64,000 nucleotides of DNA. Origin: Xenosphaeropsis pyriputrescens. Its lineage: Eukaryota > Ascomycota > Leotiomycetes > Phacidiales > Phacidiaceae. The notes beneath the pieces are model-generated. The model did no database searches and was not told the DNA's origin. It saw only the letters and a program-made list of their open reading frames with translations. Made by a program: the position numbers and the translations under genes. Shown piece after piece: positions 1 to 12,425 of the stretch; position 1 is the first letter of the stretch, and each line of letters opens with the position of its first letter. Location of the stretch: the NCBI GenBank assembly GCA_022609375.1, contig JAGKQE010000039.1, forward strand, positions 186,001 through 250,000, given 5' to 3'.

Positions 1-2996
1 TGAGCCAACTCAACAACTATTTTATTTCCGATTAGAAAAAGTCAGACCTAGAAGCTGTACATTGGGCTTGGCTTCATAGGACTTGTTCCTGGAACACAGA
101 ACATATCCTTATCTCCTTTATATACTCACGTCTTGAGATATGATATACTTAGTAGTATGGAACTTGTTGTATACAAAGTTTACGTTATTAGTATACCAAT
201 CTTAGTCACCTGATGTCTATTTTGTCACGAAGGTGCTGTATAGTCTTCACAGAAAGATTCCATTCTCGAGAAGTATTGAGCTCACTTCTTTTCAAACGAA
301 TCTAGGTCGATCATCCTTCGATATCAACGAGAAGTCTGCGTACGCGTTCAACGGCACCCGAACCGCTACTGATACTGTCCTCATTAGTTACAACTTTCCC
401 AAGATCATGCACTTCATCGTGGTCGTTCGTGTAGACAGACATTGTATCTTGTAATGTCATGTACCAAGAGTACTGCTGCCTCTCGCAGGACATTCCAAAC
501 GCGTACTGCGAGGTCTTCTCAACTACGGAAATTTGTATCAGCCTTGTTACCAGTTTATATACTTGCACTTGAAGCAAGATATGCCACCTTCTTAGAAGTA
601 CGTGGTTTTGGTGTGGATTTCACTTGCTGTATTAATATCACCACAGTCCTAATTGTATTGCTGAAGTTTCAGTGCTGTACCTAACAGTCTTCCTACGATA
701 TTGCCTGGACAGCTAATGACATTTCAAGTTACCTTTGGCTTAATTGAACAATGGCGGATGTATAAACAGGAGGTCGCAAGAAACTTTCCACGGACTATGG
801 GAAAGATTTAAATAAAGATAAATACCTGATAGGGGGTCTCCTGATAAACGTGTCAAGGAATCAACATTCTCCGTCTACGTTCTTTCCACAATTCTTTCGC
901 TTCATAACAATTCCCTTTCCGTTAATGAGTCTATGAGCATCGGCGTATTACCGGGAAATTTGGAAATATGCCCTCCAGAGCAAGTCTGTGTTACTGTAAG
1001 TACCACCACACCGAAGCAAAGTGGAGCCCAGCGTAGGGCAGATTTAAAGTTCCCTCTACGGCACCCAAATTTGACACTCCCTTTTCCAAATCTGGGAATG
1101 CAGGAGCAAAGCGTGACTCGTTCGCGACGCGAAGGCCACGCACGATGCTCGTACAGCAGTACTGTACTACGTACCCCGTCGGCTCCAACATCGCCCTCCG
1201 ATACCAATCGACGTGTGCGCGGTAGCAGAGCGCACATCGCCCTCGACGAATTCCAGTCCAGGCTGCCGAGGAAGGCGATGACTTGCTGCGCACCACGTAA
1301 GCAAGGCACGAATGCACACACGGCCCTGGCCGTCCCGCCGAAGATTCGACGGCGAGGCATGCAGGTATTCATGTCCATTGAAGACTACCCAGGCGGCCCA
1401 GCGCGCAAGTGTCGGCCGTAATGTCGCACAAGGAATGCGACTGGCGGGGCGGATTGGGTGTTGAGTCAAGTCTGACGGGACATTGATTGGTGGTCAGGCG
1501 CCGTGTGTGCCGCAAGGGTTTGGGGTGGCTGGCGGTGGGGATATCCAGTGGTTATTGCTCTCGTCAACCTGCATGTGCATGTGCATATGCATGCAGTATG
1601 CTTATAAATGAAGGAATCTCATGACGACGTGCGATGGGAAGTTTCACGGCGTGGGAGTGCAAGTCGGGAGGTATCGAGGAGATTTCGAGGAGATTTGTTG
1701 AATGCCGGGTCTTGGGCGAAGTATGTATTATGTACTGTGTACGGAGTATTGACTGTATGTGTATGTGCTGTGCATATTTGTGGATGGATGCTTTCGTCGT
1801 TACTTTCTGCCGATGTGGGGAGCGGAATGCTGTACTTCGTGCTTGTAGTGAACGGGCGAGTACGTAGTACTCGAGTATGCGAATTCTTTGATACATGAGA
1901 ATCTGATTAACTGCACTACGTTGAAGCACTGTGGCTCTGTATTTTGTTGGGAGCAGGATAGCTGTACGAAGCTGCGCAGACCATGAATGCTACAGTCCTC
2001 TATTCCGCGGAGCCATATATTTCATATATGATCATCGTGGAGGAGAAAAGATAAGTTAAGGTTAACTACACGGTTAAATGGTCAAGTAGAGAGGGGTATC
2101 CTACACTAGAACACATCAGCAAGCAAGGTGCGGGAAAGGGGGTCATGGATACGGGACAAGAACCACAAGTCACTCTAGAGTAGCCATACATCACATCACA
2201 TCACATCACTCATGGCCCTAATCGGATTCCATAAAGAAGTTCCATTTGCTTCTCAATGCCCTATGCTACCCCAGCCCATCAGAGCACCCAAACACCTAGA
2301 AATGATTTTTTCTGATTTTCCACACACGAAGCAAGCGGCACCAAGCCAGCCACGACCATCCATCTACAACGAAACCCCTCCAAACACGCAGCAATCTCCC
2401 AAAGCCAAATGCCCAACATCAACGATCAATCAACCAACGGCAATCCTCCCCAAGCAACCAGCCCCTCTCAGATGCATCACCCATCACCCATCATCACCAT
2501 GAACCAAAACCCAAAAACAACCAACCATGTGACTCGCCAAATGGAGAAGAAAGTAAAGAAACATAAAACCTCTCCAATATAATGCAGCGCCTCGCTCCAA
2601 GCAAATGTAAACGTCTCCAAGCTCGAATCTTTTCTAATGAAGTCTTCTCTCGTCACTCATATGCCACCATGTACACAGCAAACAACCATCTAAAGCATCT
2701 CTTCTTGTCTATAATGAATACTCCGGGGAAAAATGAAACGAAGAATAACAAAAGTGCTGCCAAAACGAACAAAACCACTCCAGGATTTCGCCGCCAAATG
2801 CTATGCTTTGCGAATGAGAAAAGGACTTTTGTCTATGTGGCCTAAACCGTATCGAATCTCGAATGGGAGTTGGGGCGTAAGGAAGGATTGAAGGTTCCAA
2901 TCCCCCCTAGCCGTTTGTGGAGGCCGATACCGAGGAGCGGTGGAGAAGTTTTCGTGCAAATACCGTCTAAAATCAAAATGCGCCGTGGTATTGCAT
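1..2996. other. Gene-poor region, no supported gene
   Basis: Several short open frames lie here on both strands, but none has a recognisable domain, a convincing ATG context or joinable exons. The stretch 900-1470 is open in several frames at once, as expected of GC-richer non-coding DNA. The segment around 1560-1600 is a run of TGCATG/GCATAT words. The last few hundred bases probably contain the 3' UTR of the minus-strand transcription factor gene that ends at 2997. Confidence 0.5.
2190..2209. repeat. Short ATCAC tandem repeat
   Basis: About four copies of the pentamer ATCAC in a row. It is a simple microsatellite in non-coding DNA. Confidence 0.7.
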
Positions 2997-5900
2997 CTAT
3001 TCATATTTGATGTTGACACCGATGTTTGTAGAAACGCCGGTCACCGGGGAGTGAATCTGTTTGTTGATAGGTCTGAAAAGTTGTGCCATATCCAGCGTTA
3101 AGTCCATTGCTCCGTAGTCCTTGCCAATATCACTGATGGAGCCCAATTCTTCGCCCCGCTTTGCACTGTCGGAAACGACCCAGCCTTTGGTGAGCTTGAG
3201 CACGTTAATGACCTGTGCGAAGCGTTGATCGGGAGCTAATTGCCAGTCTTGGCTCCGACTGTTCTTGAGGAGATATTTGGCAAGCCAGAAGAAGTGTACA
3301 CCGTCTCTGCAGAAACCAAAGCGTCGATAGTGGGTAGACGATGGGGGGTATTGATAGGCCATATCCTCATCCCATGCCTTTTTCCACTTGTCGAGGGCAT
3401 TGTTGGTTGCTTTGAGCAATTGCTGGGACAGTGGTGATTGTCCTTCCACAGGAGTAGCTCTGCCACTGCTGCCTGGCGTGTGCCCATTGAGATCCATACT
3501 CTTGCCAACCCAATCGTTTTGCGCAATTGGCGTGCCAGTCGCGCTACCTGACAGTGCATAGTTGTGGACGTTGGGGTCTTGAGATGCTTGTCGCTGTACA
3601 TTCCATATCTGTACGTGAAGTGCATGGATCAAAATGAACTTGGAGTAGACATTGGTCGTTCCAGGTTGAAGATCATAAACGCTGTGCATCAATGCTTTGA
3701 GTGCAGAATGCATTTCCGGTTGTTTTGGCCTGCGACTCCCCTCAACATTCTTAGCTCGTGCGGCATGCGGCCCATGGAGACCGAGAGCTTCCGCACACTG
3801 CGTAGAAGTTGGAGCATCCCAGGCAGCATCATCAGCTGGAAGAGGAAGGCGAATCTCCAGATTTTCAAATTGAGGTGGAACATTGAAATAGATGACCATT
3901 GCAGCATCTGTCAAATAGATGAAATAGAGAAGTCTTGATCGTTTCTCCTGCTCAACCCAAGTATTCCAGTCAAATGTAGTAGCGTTGAAGTGCTCAATGT
4001 TGACATTGGCTTGGTGCAAAACACTAAAAGAATTTGGAGTGGTGCTTGGTTGTGTCAATCCTGCTCTGCGGGCCAATGCTACAATCACAGGGAAGTTTCG
4101 CCGAGCACTTTCGCGCTGTACAGGAGTACCGTTCCATATAAACATAGTTTGAATAAGAATAGCAGCTTGGATCTCTTCGAGATCGGATTTTGTGTGCCCG
4201 AGTGCATCATTACCAAAATTTATATCCCCATTGGGATCTCTAGTAATGACAGCATAAACCCGAGAAGCTCTCTCAAGCACCACCTTGGTTAGCTCCATTA
4301 GCTCTCGTACCTGTGAGGAATTGACTCTGTCTGAGTAGACAGCGCCGATGCAAATCATAGCTAGTAAGAGACCCTCGTAGGTTTCGGTAATTCGGAAGGT
4401 AGGCATGTGAATAATGGGGAAGTGGCCCTGGAAATTCGTATACTGTTCGAGGAAGTGTTTGATATTGTCAGTGGAAAGAGTGTTTTTGATTTCACTACTT
4501 TGACCGTTTGTCTGGGAGCCTGGCGGAAAACAAAAGGCTGTCACTTGGTTGGCGATGTGCTGGAGAGGATCCTGTTGTGACGAGGACAGGTTCCAATTGG
4601 GAAAGCCTCCAGGGGTGCCGGTCATGCCGTTGGTGCCATTGCGGGCACTAGGATAGATGCCGTTGAATAGGGCCCCGTTCGAAGTGGCCATTGGCGTCTC
4701 GGTTTTGATCGGTATCTGGGACTGTCCAACGTTAGGATTGAAAGGACTCATGAATCCGTCTTGCGCACCCGGTTGAAACATCTGCGACCAATCCAGGTTC
4801 GAGTGTTGTTGAGCTCCATTGGATCCTCCAAACATTGGCATTGTGCCTCGGCCATTTGCCATCGTAGCGATATCTCCATTTCCCTGTGGTTGTAACCCGT
4901 GGTTTTGGTTTGCGAAGTCGAAATTTGGGTTGAAGGGGGCACCGTTGTGGCCATTCGGCATGCTATAAGCTGCAAGTTGAGGGTTGATCCCGGAGGACAT
5001 TGTGCTAGGAATTTCGCCACTGTAGTTCTGATCAAAGCTGGCACGACTGGATCCATTTGGACCCGGTCCAGTCATGCTTCGTCTGTCTCTGCCGCCGCCG
5101 CTGCTAAGTCTCTTTAAGCTGTTGGACCTGGAGAGATGATCCTGAGCCGCCTGCTCGTCAGTGAGGTTTGAGCCAGCATCAGGGATTCGGCCATCTGGGC
5201 TGATACCAAATGGATGCATTTGCCCATCGGCTGGCAAACCATTAATACCGTTCATACCGTTCATGTTGTTCATGAGATTTTGCTGATCCTCAGGTGCCGC
5301 TGGATGGGTCTTGTGAGGTCCCGGATGCGATTTTTTGAGATGGGCTTGCGCGTGGGAGAGATGACTAGCTCCAGTGGGGTTTCCACGTCTAATCGAACAT
5401 TTTTGGAAATGGCGCTTAAGAATATCACTTCTTGAGAAGGTATCTCGACAAAGAACACACATGTAGGGACGGTCTCCAGTATCTGGAACGTGTTAGAAAA
5501 TGTTTACAGAAGAATACGCGGGGACATACGTCTAAGAAGATGGCGCTTCAAGTGTTTGGCGTGAAGGTATCTACAATGATGTATCAGTACACGTGTAAAC
5601 CTCGAACCATGTTGTACTCACGTCTTGGTGCAATGAGGGCATGGGAACTATTCAGTGTTAGTTAAGTAGAACAGAAATTCTGAATAAGCAGTGCTAGGGC
5701 TTACTTTTCCATCTGCGTCCTTGGCCGGAATCATGGCATTCTTTGTGGTACCAGTACCAGTGGCTGTGACAGCAGGTCTACCTGGTGCAGATGGCAGAAT
5801 ACCGCGTCGACCCTGAGAGCCCACAACATGTGTAGGCTGCTCTTGCTCTTGAAGCAATGATGATTGACCCATCATATGGGGTTGTCCGTATGGTGAGTTC

Positions 5901-6370
5901 ATATTGTTGTTCATTTGCAATCCACCACTTGGCATTGGACGAAGTGGTGGGGGTAATCGGCCCTGAGCTGGGGCTGGAGCAATTGGTTGAGGATGTGGCA
6001 TCGATGCAGAAGTCTGTGGCATCATTGCTGATGGGTTGCTGAAGCTCTGATGTGGCTGCTGGTACGGGTTGCTCTGGATGTCCCTCATCGCCTGATATCC
6101 CCTTTGCTGCATTGACTGCGCACCATTCTGGTAAGTACCAGATCCTCCCGTGGGTCCTGGAGTGTTTGGAGTCGCGGGAGTGTGTGGTGCGCTGTTGTTT
6201 TGACCGTAGAGTGATTGCATGGACAATGTTGCATTTTGTAGTGGGGGAAGAGTCTGCGGGGGCAGAGCACTGCTATGATGAAGCTGCTGCGGCGAGATTC
6301 CTGGGAGGGAAGAGAACTGATGCGAAGAGTTCAAAGCAGCGCTGGGATGATATTGAGAATTATCCATCAT
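2997..6370 (-). CDS. C2H2 zinc-finger transcription factor with fungal TF domain
   Basis: Predicted exons (minus strand) are 6370-5705, 5647-5622, 5570-5530 and 5482-2997, giving 1072 aa. Residues 1-222 are Gln/Pro/Ser/Asn-rich. Two tandem zinc fingers follow: C225-x2-C228-x12-H241-x3-H245, a TGDRPY linker, then C253-x2-C256-x12-H269-x3-C273, so the second is of C2HC type. The fingers are assembled from four exons. A low-complexity Asn/Gly/Met-rich linker leads to a roughly 400-residue helical region with the fungal_trans signature (segments such as HFPIIHMPTF and LLLAMICIGAVYSDR). The protein should bind DNA in the nucleus and regulate Pol II genes. The architecture resembles fungal Klf1/Zas1-like regulators, but I cannot name an ortholog or targets. 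The start chosen is the first ATG of the Gln-rich exon (MMDNSQ). Transcription probably begins well upstream, in the repeat-rich stretch beyond 6.4 kb. Confidence 0.88.
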
Positions 6371-7424
6371 ATTCTTTGGACAATTGGAGAAATCAAGTCT
6401 TCACTTGGACTCGGTCAGAACGCGTTGCAAAAAAGTACCGAATCGCGTCGATCGAGGAGAACTGGAAGCTTTCGAGTAAGTAAAAGAGCAAAAGACTTTT
6501 TCTTGTGATTTTTGATATAATGTCACCGGGACATTGGAAGAAGAGAAAATGTATGTACCTTCAATGGAAGGGTTGAAGATGTAATTGTAATGGATCTTCC
6601 CTTTTTGTGGTGAGGTTCGAGATTGAGCTTCGAGGGTGTTGTTGATGTGGGGATTCTCCCGCCAAATGGTGACAGGCCGTCGTTCGTTTCGTAGAATTTA
6701 CGGCGGGCGACAAGCAGAAAATAAACGTGCAGATACCGGTACTGTAAATAATGGGGTTCGAAGTTTTTGAGGGGTGTGGTGTTTGGTTGGAGATTTGGGA
6801 GAGAGGTTCCACAATAACGCTCGAGTATGTAGTAGTACCTCTGATTCTCTGTGTCTAGCAGCAAGTCTGTAAGTACAGGCTTCGGTCTTTTTGTTTTTCT
6901 TTTGCTTGTATGTATTGGGATGTGAAGCAACAATTTTACAAAAGCAAGAAGCAAGTAACAAGTAGCAAGCAGCAGCAGCAAGTAGCAGATGGCAAGCAGC
7001 AAGCAGCGAGCAGATCAAGATCAAGTAAGATAATAGTAAGTGACGAATAACGTAACAACACACAAACAGACACACGGCGGGCACGAAAGAAAAAGGCGCA
7101 AAAAGCAGTTCCGGCGCGGGCAGCTCTTCTTAGTAGAGAAGAGTCGAAGAATAATAATACTTCAGTGGCCTTGACCTTGACATAAGCGACCAGAGCACCA
7201 GAGTCACAGAAATTCTCTTAAGCTCTTCAAGCACTCTAAGCACTTTCTAAGGGCCGTATTAAAGGTTTACCCGTGTGCTCCGATACAGAACAAGAGTCGC
7301 GATAGCTGACACGCGTGGTGGGAGTAGTACGCACGACAGGCGCTTTATGCACGAAACGATGATGGAAAGATCATGAGAGAGAGGATGAGAGGAAGGGAAG
7401 AGACGGCGAAGAAGAGAAGATGTA

Positions 7425-7450
7425 GATCAGATCAGATCAGATCAGATCAG
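7425..7450. repeat. GATCA pentamer repeat
   Basis: Five tandem copies of GATCA in a purine-rich stretch upstream of the C2H2 transcription factor gene. Confidence 0.8.
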
Positions 7451-7652
7451 AGAAAAGAAGAGAGGAGAGGAGAAGAGAAGAGAGGAGACAGAAGTGGAGG
7501 GGATATGAATGATGGGTAGAACGAGATGAAGCATGTATGAAGGAAGGGAGATCAGATGATAGTAAGAGGCAAATCTAGATGGATGTATATATGCAAAAGC
7601 AGAGGGGCAGAGAGGCAGCGATGAGCATGAGTGAGGGGAGTATGAAGATTTT

Positions 7653-7674
7653 CATGAGCATGAGCATGAGCATG
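7653..7674. repeat. CATGAG hexamer repeat
   Basis: Three and a half tandem copies of CATGAG in non-coding DNA. Confidence 0.75.
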
Positions 7675-7983
7675 AAAAATGGAAAATGAAATATGAATAT
7701 CCAATACCCAATATTCGAATCACGAATTACGACTAACGAAAAACAAAGAATTCTATTTTATTTGAATTTGGTTTTGTCCCGTAACTCAGTATCTCTCAAA
7801 GTATGAAGAATGAACGATCATGGTCTGATTGCAATTGCACCATATCCGTCCGGATACGGTATGTGTTCTCACCACGACGTCGTGTCTTCATGGGTACGGA
7901 ATACTTACTTACCGTAGGCAATCTCTAGATCATGAGGGCAGCAAGGTGGTCGACATACCATGCCATGCACTGCATCTCACATC

Positions 7984-7985
7984 CT

Positions 7986-8018
<33 letters not shown>

Positions 8019-8033
8019 CTTCACCCTCACCCT
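7984..8033. repeat. CTCACC hexamer repeat
   Basis: About eight near-perfect copies of CTCACC, with one TTCACC and one CTCGCC variant. A hexamer, but not the fungal telomere unit TTAGGG/CCCTAA. It creates spurious Gly-Glu and His-Pro open frames. Confidence 0.85.
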
Positions 8034-8499
8034 CGCCATCACCCTCGACCGGCACAGGCACGACGACGACATCATGCCTTGCTCTACCGACACTCCGATA
8101 CTCCGAGTGTCCGTACTTGTACATACACATGTACTTGTGCTTCTCACTCGTGCAGGTGTACATACGGTGTATGTGCATATATCCATACATGCATATATAT
8201 ACATACACGCACACCTACGGAGGAGTCTGGCGATTCTATCCGCTCGATTTTCGGGGATCTTTTTCTAATATTGACTACATCTTCTCTATCGTGAGATACG
8301 TACAAGTAACGGATTGATGCTTAGTTCAAGAATAATGCCTGGCAGTACTCGCACGCTCGATGCAGCATCAGCGGTGAGGTCCCTCAACGCCGTCAAAACC
8401 GTCGACAGGCAGTTCGCTCAACGACCATAGCCTCCCTCGCGCCTCACTCTCTCTCAGACAGTACCTTACCGGCGGAATCTCTGAGCCAATTCCCCCCTC

Positions 8500-8534
8500 C
8501 ATCCCACCCATCCCATCCCATCCCATCCCATCCC
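8500..8534. repeat. CATCC pentamer repeat
   Basis: Six to seven copies of CATCC with one CACCC interruption, on a C/T-rich strand. Confidence 0.8.
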
Positions 8535-10975
8535 CTTCTCCCCGCGTAAGTCTTGCACTTGTGCCAAGTCTCAGTCTATCTGTTCTTCTTCTCCTCCTCA
8601 CCACTCGACTCGACTTGACTCGACTCTTACTTGCTCACTCGCCTTCGAACAAGTTGACATCGCAATCCTACCTTGCCTCACTCTGCTGCTCCGAACCTCT
8701 CAGACCTCTTGAAACCCTCAGACCAAGTCCAGCTCTCACTCCCACCGCCCTCCCTCTGTCGTTCCGCCAGGGCCTGTCTACTTCAAGACGAGGGAAAACG
8801 AGGGATTCCCTTCTCGGCCGCAAATAGAGTAACAGCTTTGTGCTATGTTCACACTCTCGCTCGACACACCGCAGGTATGGGCAAAGTCAAGTCGAGCTAA
8901 AGAGTCGATCGCGGCAGCCATACCCTTGGTGGCAGCCTTTAGTAGCCATCTTCTCTTCCTGTGTCGACGAGTAGTGAGGCACATATCACACAGATGTACG
9001 AATACAGTATGAATTCACATACGATGGCTACGTCGTCACGTCGTCTTGTCGTCTCGTCCTCTCGCCCTCTCGTCCTCCCTCGGTCAAGCATCAAGGTATC
9101 ATCCGTCCAAGGCAAGTGCCGATTCGTCTTCCGACTCGAGCACGAAGTCCCATTCCCTCCTGCAGTCGTGTCACACCCTCATTCATCTGTTCAACCAAGC
9201 GCCTCACCATCTAATTTATACTCACTACGTACCTGCACCAACTTGATCCCTTTCTATATGATTCTTGCTTTAGGATACGGCTCATGGCAACTCGAAACAT
9301 CACTGTCACTACTGATCCAACGATGTTGATACAGGCACTTTTCGATGTAACAGCGTCTGAGCAGGTGTCTGCAGGTAAAAATCAACACCCTCGGTCGCGA
9401 TCCTGGACCCCATGTCAAAGATCCAACGCAACAATTCGTCACTCGTGCATACAACATCACTGCCGATGAATCCCCAACAAGCTAGCCACAGACGTTGTAG
9501 GAGTTGAAGTCCTGGATTATCTTGAAATTTCCCGCGAAGCTTGAGGATGTTGGGGAGATCTCCCTCTCTCTCTCCCTCTCTCCCATTCTCGTTTTCTTTT
9601 CGGATTTCTTCTCTCTCCGTGAGCGACTGAGAGTCTTGATACAGGAACAGTCCCGAGAGTTCAACGATTAGATTTGTTGCGCGTCACTCCCGCCATCAAG
9701 GGACAGGCCATACAAACGCAAATCTGGTACTCCGTGCTTCATGAGCCTTCATCCAATTGTTAGTGAATCAATTGGAGTTCTTCATGCTTCTTTCACCGGC
9801 CTTCGGCGCGCTCGGGCGGACAATCCAAAAAGTCAAGCCAGCACGCCAGCACGCCAGTTTGAAAACTTTCGTTGACTTTACAAGTATGTACTGCCAAGTC
9901 TGTACAAATGCCGGATGCCGAGCGCGCCTCTACCCAGTTCGTCCTTGTGCCTCTAGACATGGGTTGTCCTGCAGAGACAGGCCGAAGTCTGGCGAGCTTA
10001 CCGCTGAATTCCTATCCAAACAACGCACTCATCTGACGCTGCACACTGCGTGCCTACCTCCCTGCTCTGGTACTGCGAGTCAGTAGTAGTCGGTCGGCTT
10101 CTCATATCGCGTTTCCGATACCGCTAGATTAAAAAGTCTTATGCAGGGCATACCTACTCTTTGCGACCGAGGATGTTGTTCATAGTACAGTCGCAGTACA
10201 TTTGACCTGCATGCAGAGAACCTTCGCAGCCCACTTTGGGCCTTCTCTTTTCTTCAGGGACTCAAGAATTTCTTTGACCTCAGAAATCCAACGAAAAACG
10301 CCAACCGCGGAACCCCTCGCCAACTCTTCAGCCATTACGAGATCTTGCAAGAATAATGAAGCGGAAGAGCGAAAATCCTTAAACCGCAACAAAGCCCAAC
10401 TGGCAACGACTGGTGGAAGGACGGAGTTCCTTGCGGCTCTGGTTGCCTACTCAGGGACAAAAGCCTCCGTCTAAGCGATAGCTCATTGTTCACGGAATAC
10501 CTTCTGTGGCTGTGACACATCGCATCGCTACTCCGATATTTGACCGGATTACCAAGTCTATCCGATTTGTGAAGGTCACGGCCATCGCAATTGGGATAAA
10601 ATGTGCTTGATCTTGAAAAGCATGGCCTTTGATGACTTGATGACCATCTGGCAAACACTCTTCGTTGCAACCTCGGCCATTCTTCAATTCGGCAGCCCGA
10701 GCAGTTTGTGTACGCAGTAGCTCCATGGACTTGCTGAATGCTTTGGCACGTGATCTGCTAATTATAGGTAAGTTTGAGACGGCGCAAGAATGTCTCCTTT
10801 ATATTCTGTTACAAAGGAAATCTCCTGCCGTGATCAAGAGCGCCATTCACGTCAAGAGTGCCAAGGAAGGATGGCAACTAAGAATCTGTGGCAACAATAT
10901 CATCTTTCACGATCACGAGTATTTGTTCAGTAAGATATTACGCTCATTTTTCTTTCCATTTGTTATTTTGTCAGT

Positions 10976-11596
10976 ATGAGCTTATCAACTATCGCTCGCT
11001 TTCTCCTGTTTGCAGTCATTTCTGGGTTGTCTTTAGCTCGCACTGATCTTTCGGGCTGTGTTTCCTCAACAGCAGTCTCACCGGCTGGCACATCACTCAT
11101 TTGGTACGTCCCAGATACCGGTGAGACCTGCGATTTCTTAGATTGTGGCGGTGGACGAGCACCCCCCAAAACGACTGTCCCTGGCTGTGCTGCATACTCG
11201 GGCACAGCGACATACTCTCCTAGCTATCTTGCAGGCTATGGCCCAGCATCCTCATTTTCGAGTACTGTTATGGCGTCATTGACGTCAGAGCCAGTAGCCT
11301 CGACTCCTAGCCCTCAAACTCCGACTCTGGAGAGCTCTTTGGATGCGAGCAGCTCAGCTGTCGAGATGTCCTCCGCGTCTATGGTCTCTTCTGGTTCTTA
11401 CTATTCTTCATCTGCTAGCATTCCTGTAACACAGAGTACTTCAGCTTCTGTGTCTTCTACCACAAGACTGTCATCTAGCTCCTCTGCTACAGCAGCGGCA
11501 GCATCCGAAACAAATGTTGTGAATGCAGGCACGCTGCTCAAGCTCTCCAGCGGCTCCTTAGGGGTAGTGGGGCTGATTGCCGTGATTGTGGGGTAG
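10976..11596 (+). CDS. Ser-rich GPI-anchored surface protein
   Basis: Single exon, 206 aa. Residues 1-21 form a signal peptide (hydrophobic LLFAVISGLSLA). The mature N-terminus has a compact Cys-containing module, about residues 22-85, with the hallmark stretches SLIWYVP, CDFLDCGGGRAPPKTTVPGC and ATYSPSYL. I recognise this as a widespread ascomycete family that databases sometimes label siderophore biosynthesis protein, a label with no basis in the sequence. Residues 95-180 are Ser/Thr-rich and probably O-glycosylated. The C-terminus is a hydrophobic tail preceded by small residues, typical of a GPI-anchor signal. The expected location is plasma membrane or cell wall. The molecular role is unknown. 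The ATG follows a stretch without another in-frame start. Confidence 0.85.
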   Translation: MSLSTIARFLLFAVISGLSLARTDLSGCVSSTAVSPAGTSLIWYVPDTGETCDFLDCGGGRAPPKTTVPGCAAYSGTATYSPSYLAGYGPASSFSSTVMASLTSEPVASTPSPQTPTLESSLDASSSAVEMSSASMVSSGSYYSSSASIPVTQSTSASVSSTTRLSSSSSATAAAASETNVVNAGTLLKLSSGSLGVVGLIAVIVG

Positions 11597-11599
11597 ATA

Positions 11600-11773
11600 T
11601 CAAGGAAACCAGTCCATGATATACTGTATGAGTTCAATAGTATCGACAACAACTTGCAGAATACCCAGAAGAACTAGCAGATACAGGAGCATCTTTGCTG
11701 ATCTTTGCAACCCTGTTGTATCTCCACGCGCGACAGAGAGGCCGAAAAAGGCAAAAATGAGAAGCCAGAGCAT
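11600..11773 (-). CDS. Possible small membrane or secreted protein
   Basis: An open frame of 57 codons from an internal ATG begins with a signal-peptide-like segment (LLIFAFFGLSVARG) and carries a second hydrophobic helix (LLYLLVLLGILQVVVD). It converges tail-to-tail with the GPI-anchored protein gene, whose stop is 3 nt away. Upstream in-frame ATGs would extend it to 85 aa. I know no family for it and no splice sites support it. It may be a chance hydrophobic frame or a short orphan gene. Confidence 0.25.
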   Translation of the reverse strand: MLWLLIFAFFGLSVARGDTTGLQRSAKMLLYLLVLLGILQVVVDTIELIQYIMDWFP

Positions 11774-12425
11774 TTTCGAATCGTTTTCTTCTGAAGTGAT
11801 GGCTGGTTGGTAGCTAGGATGGAAAACTGTAATAACGCATGAATTATCATGCAACATGTATGTTGGGTTCACACTTGACACACCTTAGTTGCAGTATCTA
11901 AATGCATGCAGTCAGTAATGTAATATTATCGTGGTAATTCTAGTGCGGATCAGTTTTACAAGTGACCATGTGTGGGATGTGTCATATCTTACGCAGCGTG
12001 ATGATTCGAGCACACTGAGGAAATCATTAACAATATGTTGATAAAAAGAAAGTTGTATTCGATCTTCGAGGGCTCTTGATAGTCATGAGTTGACCTTATC
12101 AAAATTTGAAATCTAGATGATCGTTGCTGTAGACGAACCAGACTTAGAAACCGAGATTATCTCCAAAGGTCGTACTTGGTTCTCTGATGATTCTGTTATT
12201 CACGAAATATTGTCAAGACAATGAATGGAGTATATAAAAGGGCTCCCTTGCGTCTGTGAAGTTGAGGAATGGAGTTGATTTTGAATTACCAGGTGGTATG
12301 TCTGGGTGCCTAAGGCCACAGAATCATACTTGTGGTCATCTCCATTTTTATATCGAGCGTCAAGCAGTATTCTGATATCCGTCCGGTGACGCGCATAACC
12401 ACAATCCCCATCAGCCACCAAGGAA
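11774..12425. other. Intergenic region upstream of MRPL4
   Basis: About 650 nt, AT-rich, with no supported gene. Apart from the TATA-like site listed separately I see nothing distinctive in it. Confidence 0.5.
12231..12238 (+). promoter_or_regulatory. TATA-box-like site upstream of MRPL4
   Basis: The sequence TATATAAAAG lies about 190 nt upstream of the MRPL4 start codon. Position and orientation fit a core promoter with a long leader, but many fungal genes are TATA-less. Confidence 0.35.

Larger units (their letters stand above)
6371..10975. other. Gene-poor, repeat-rich intergenic region
   Basis: About 4.6 kb with no supported gene. The part next to the transcription factor (6371-7700) is purine-rich on the + strand, with AGCAGCA runs at 6960-7015, and is probably its promoter and 5' UTR. 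The part from 7980 to 9200 is C/T-rich. Short open frames at 9757-10086 (+) and 10180-10392 (-) lack ATG starts in the right place and match no family I know. Confidence 0.5.

Noticed and set aside
902..1469. Overlapping 100-160 codon frames on both strands
   Set aside because: Open in many frames at once with no family resemblance; typical of GC-rich non-coding DNA.
7984..8033. CTCACC hexamers as telomere-like repeat
   Set aside because: The unit is not TTAGGG/CCCTAA and it lies among ordinary genes; it is a simple microsatellite.
10180..10392. Minus-strand frame with protein-like segment (VFRWISEVKEILESLKK)
   Set aside because: Only about 52 codons from an ATG, no splice partner and no family; could be a small orphan but support is too weak.
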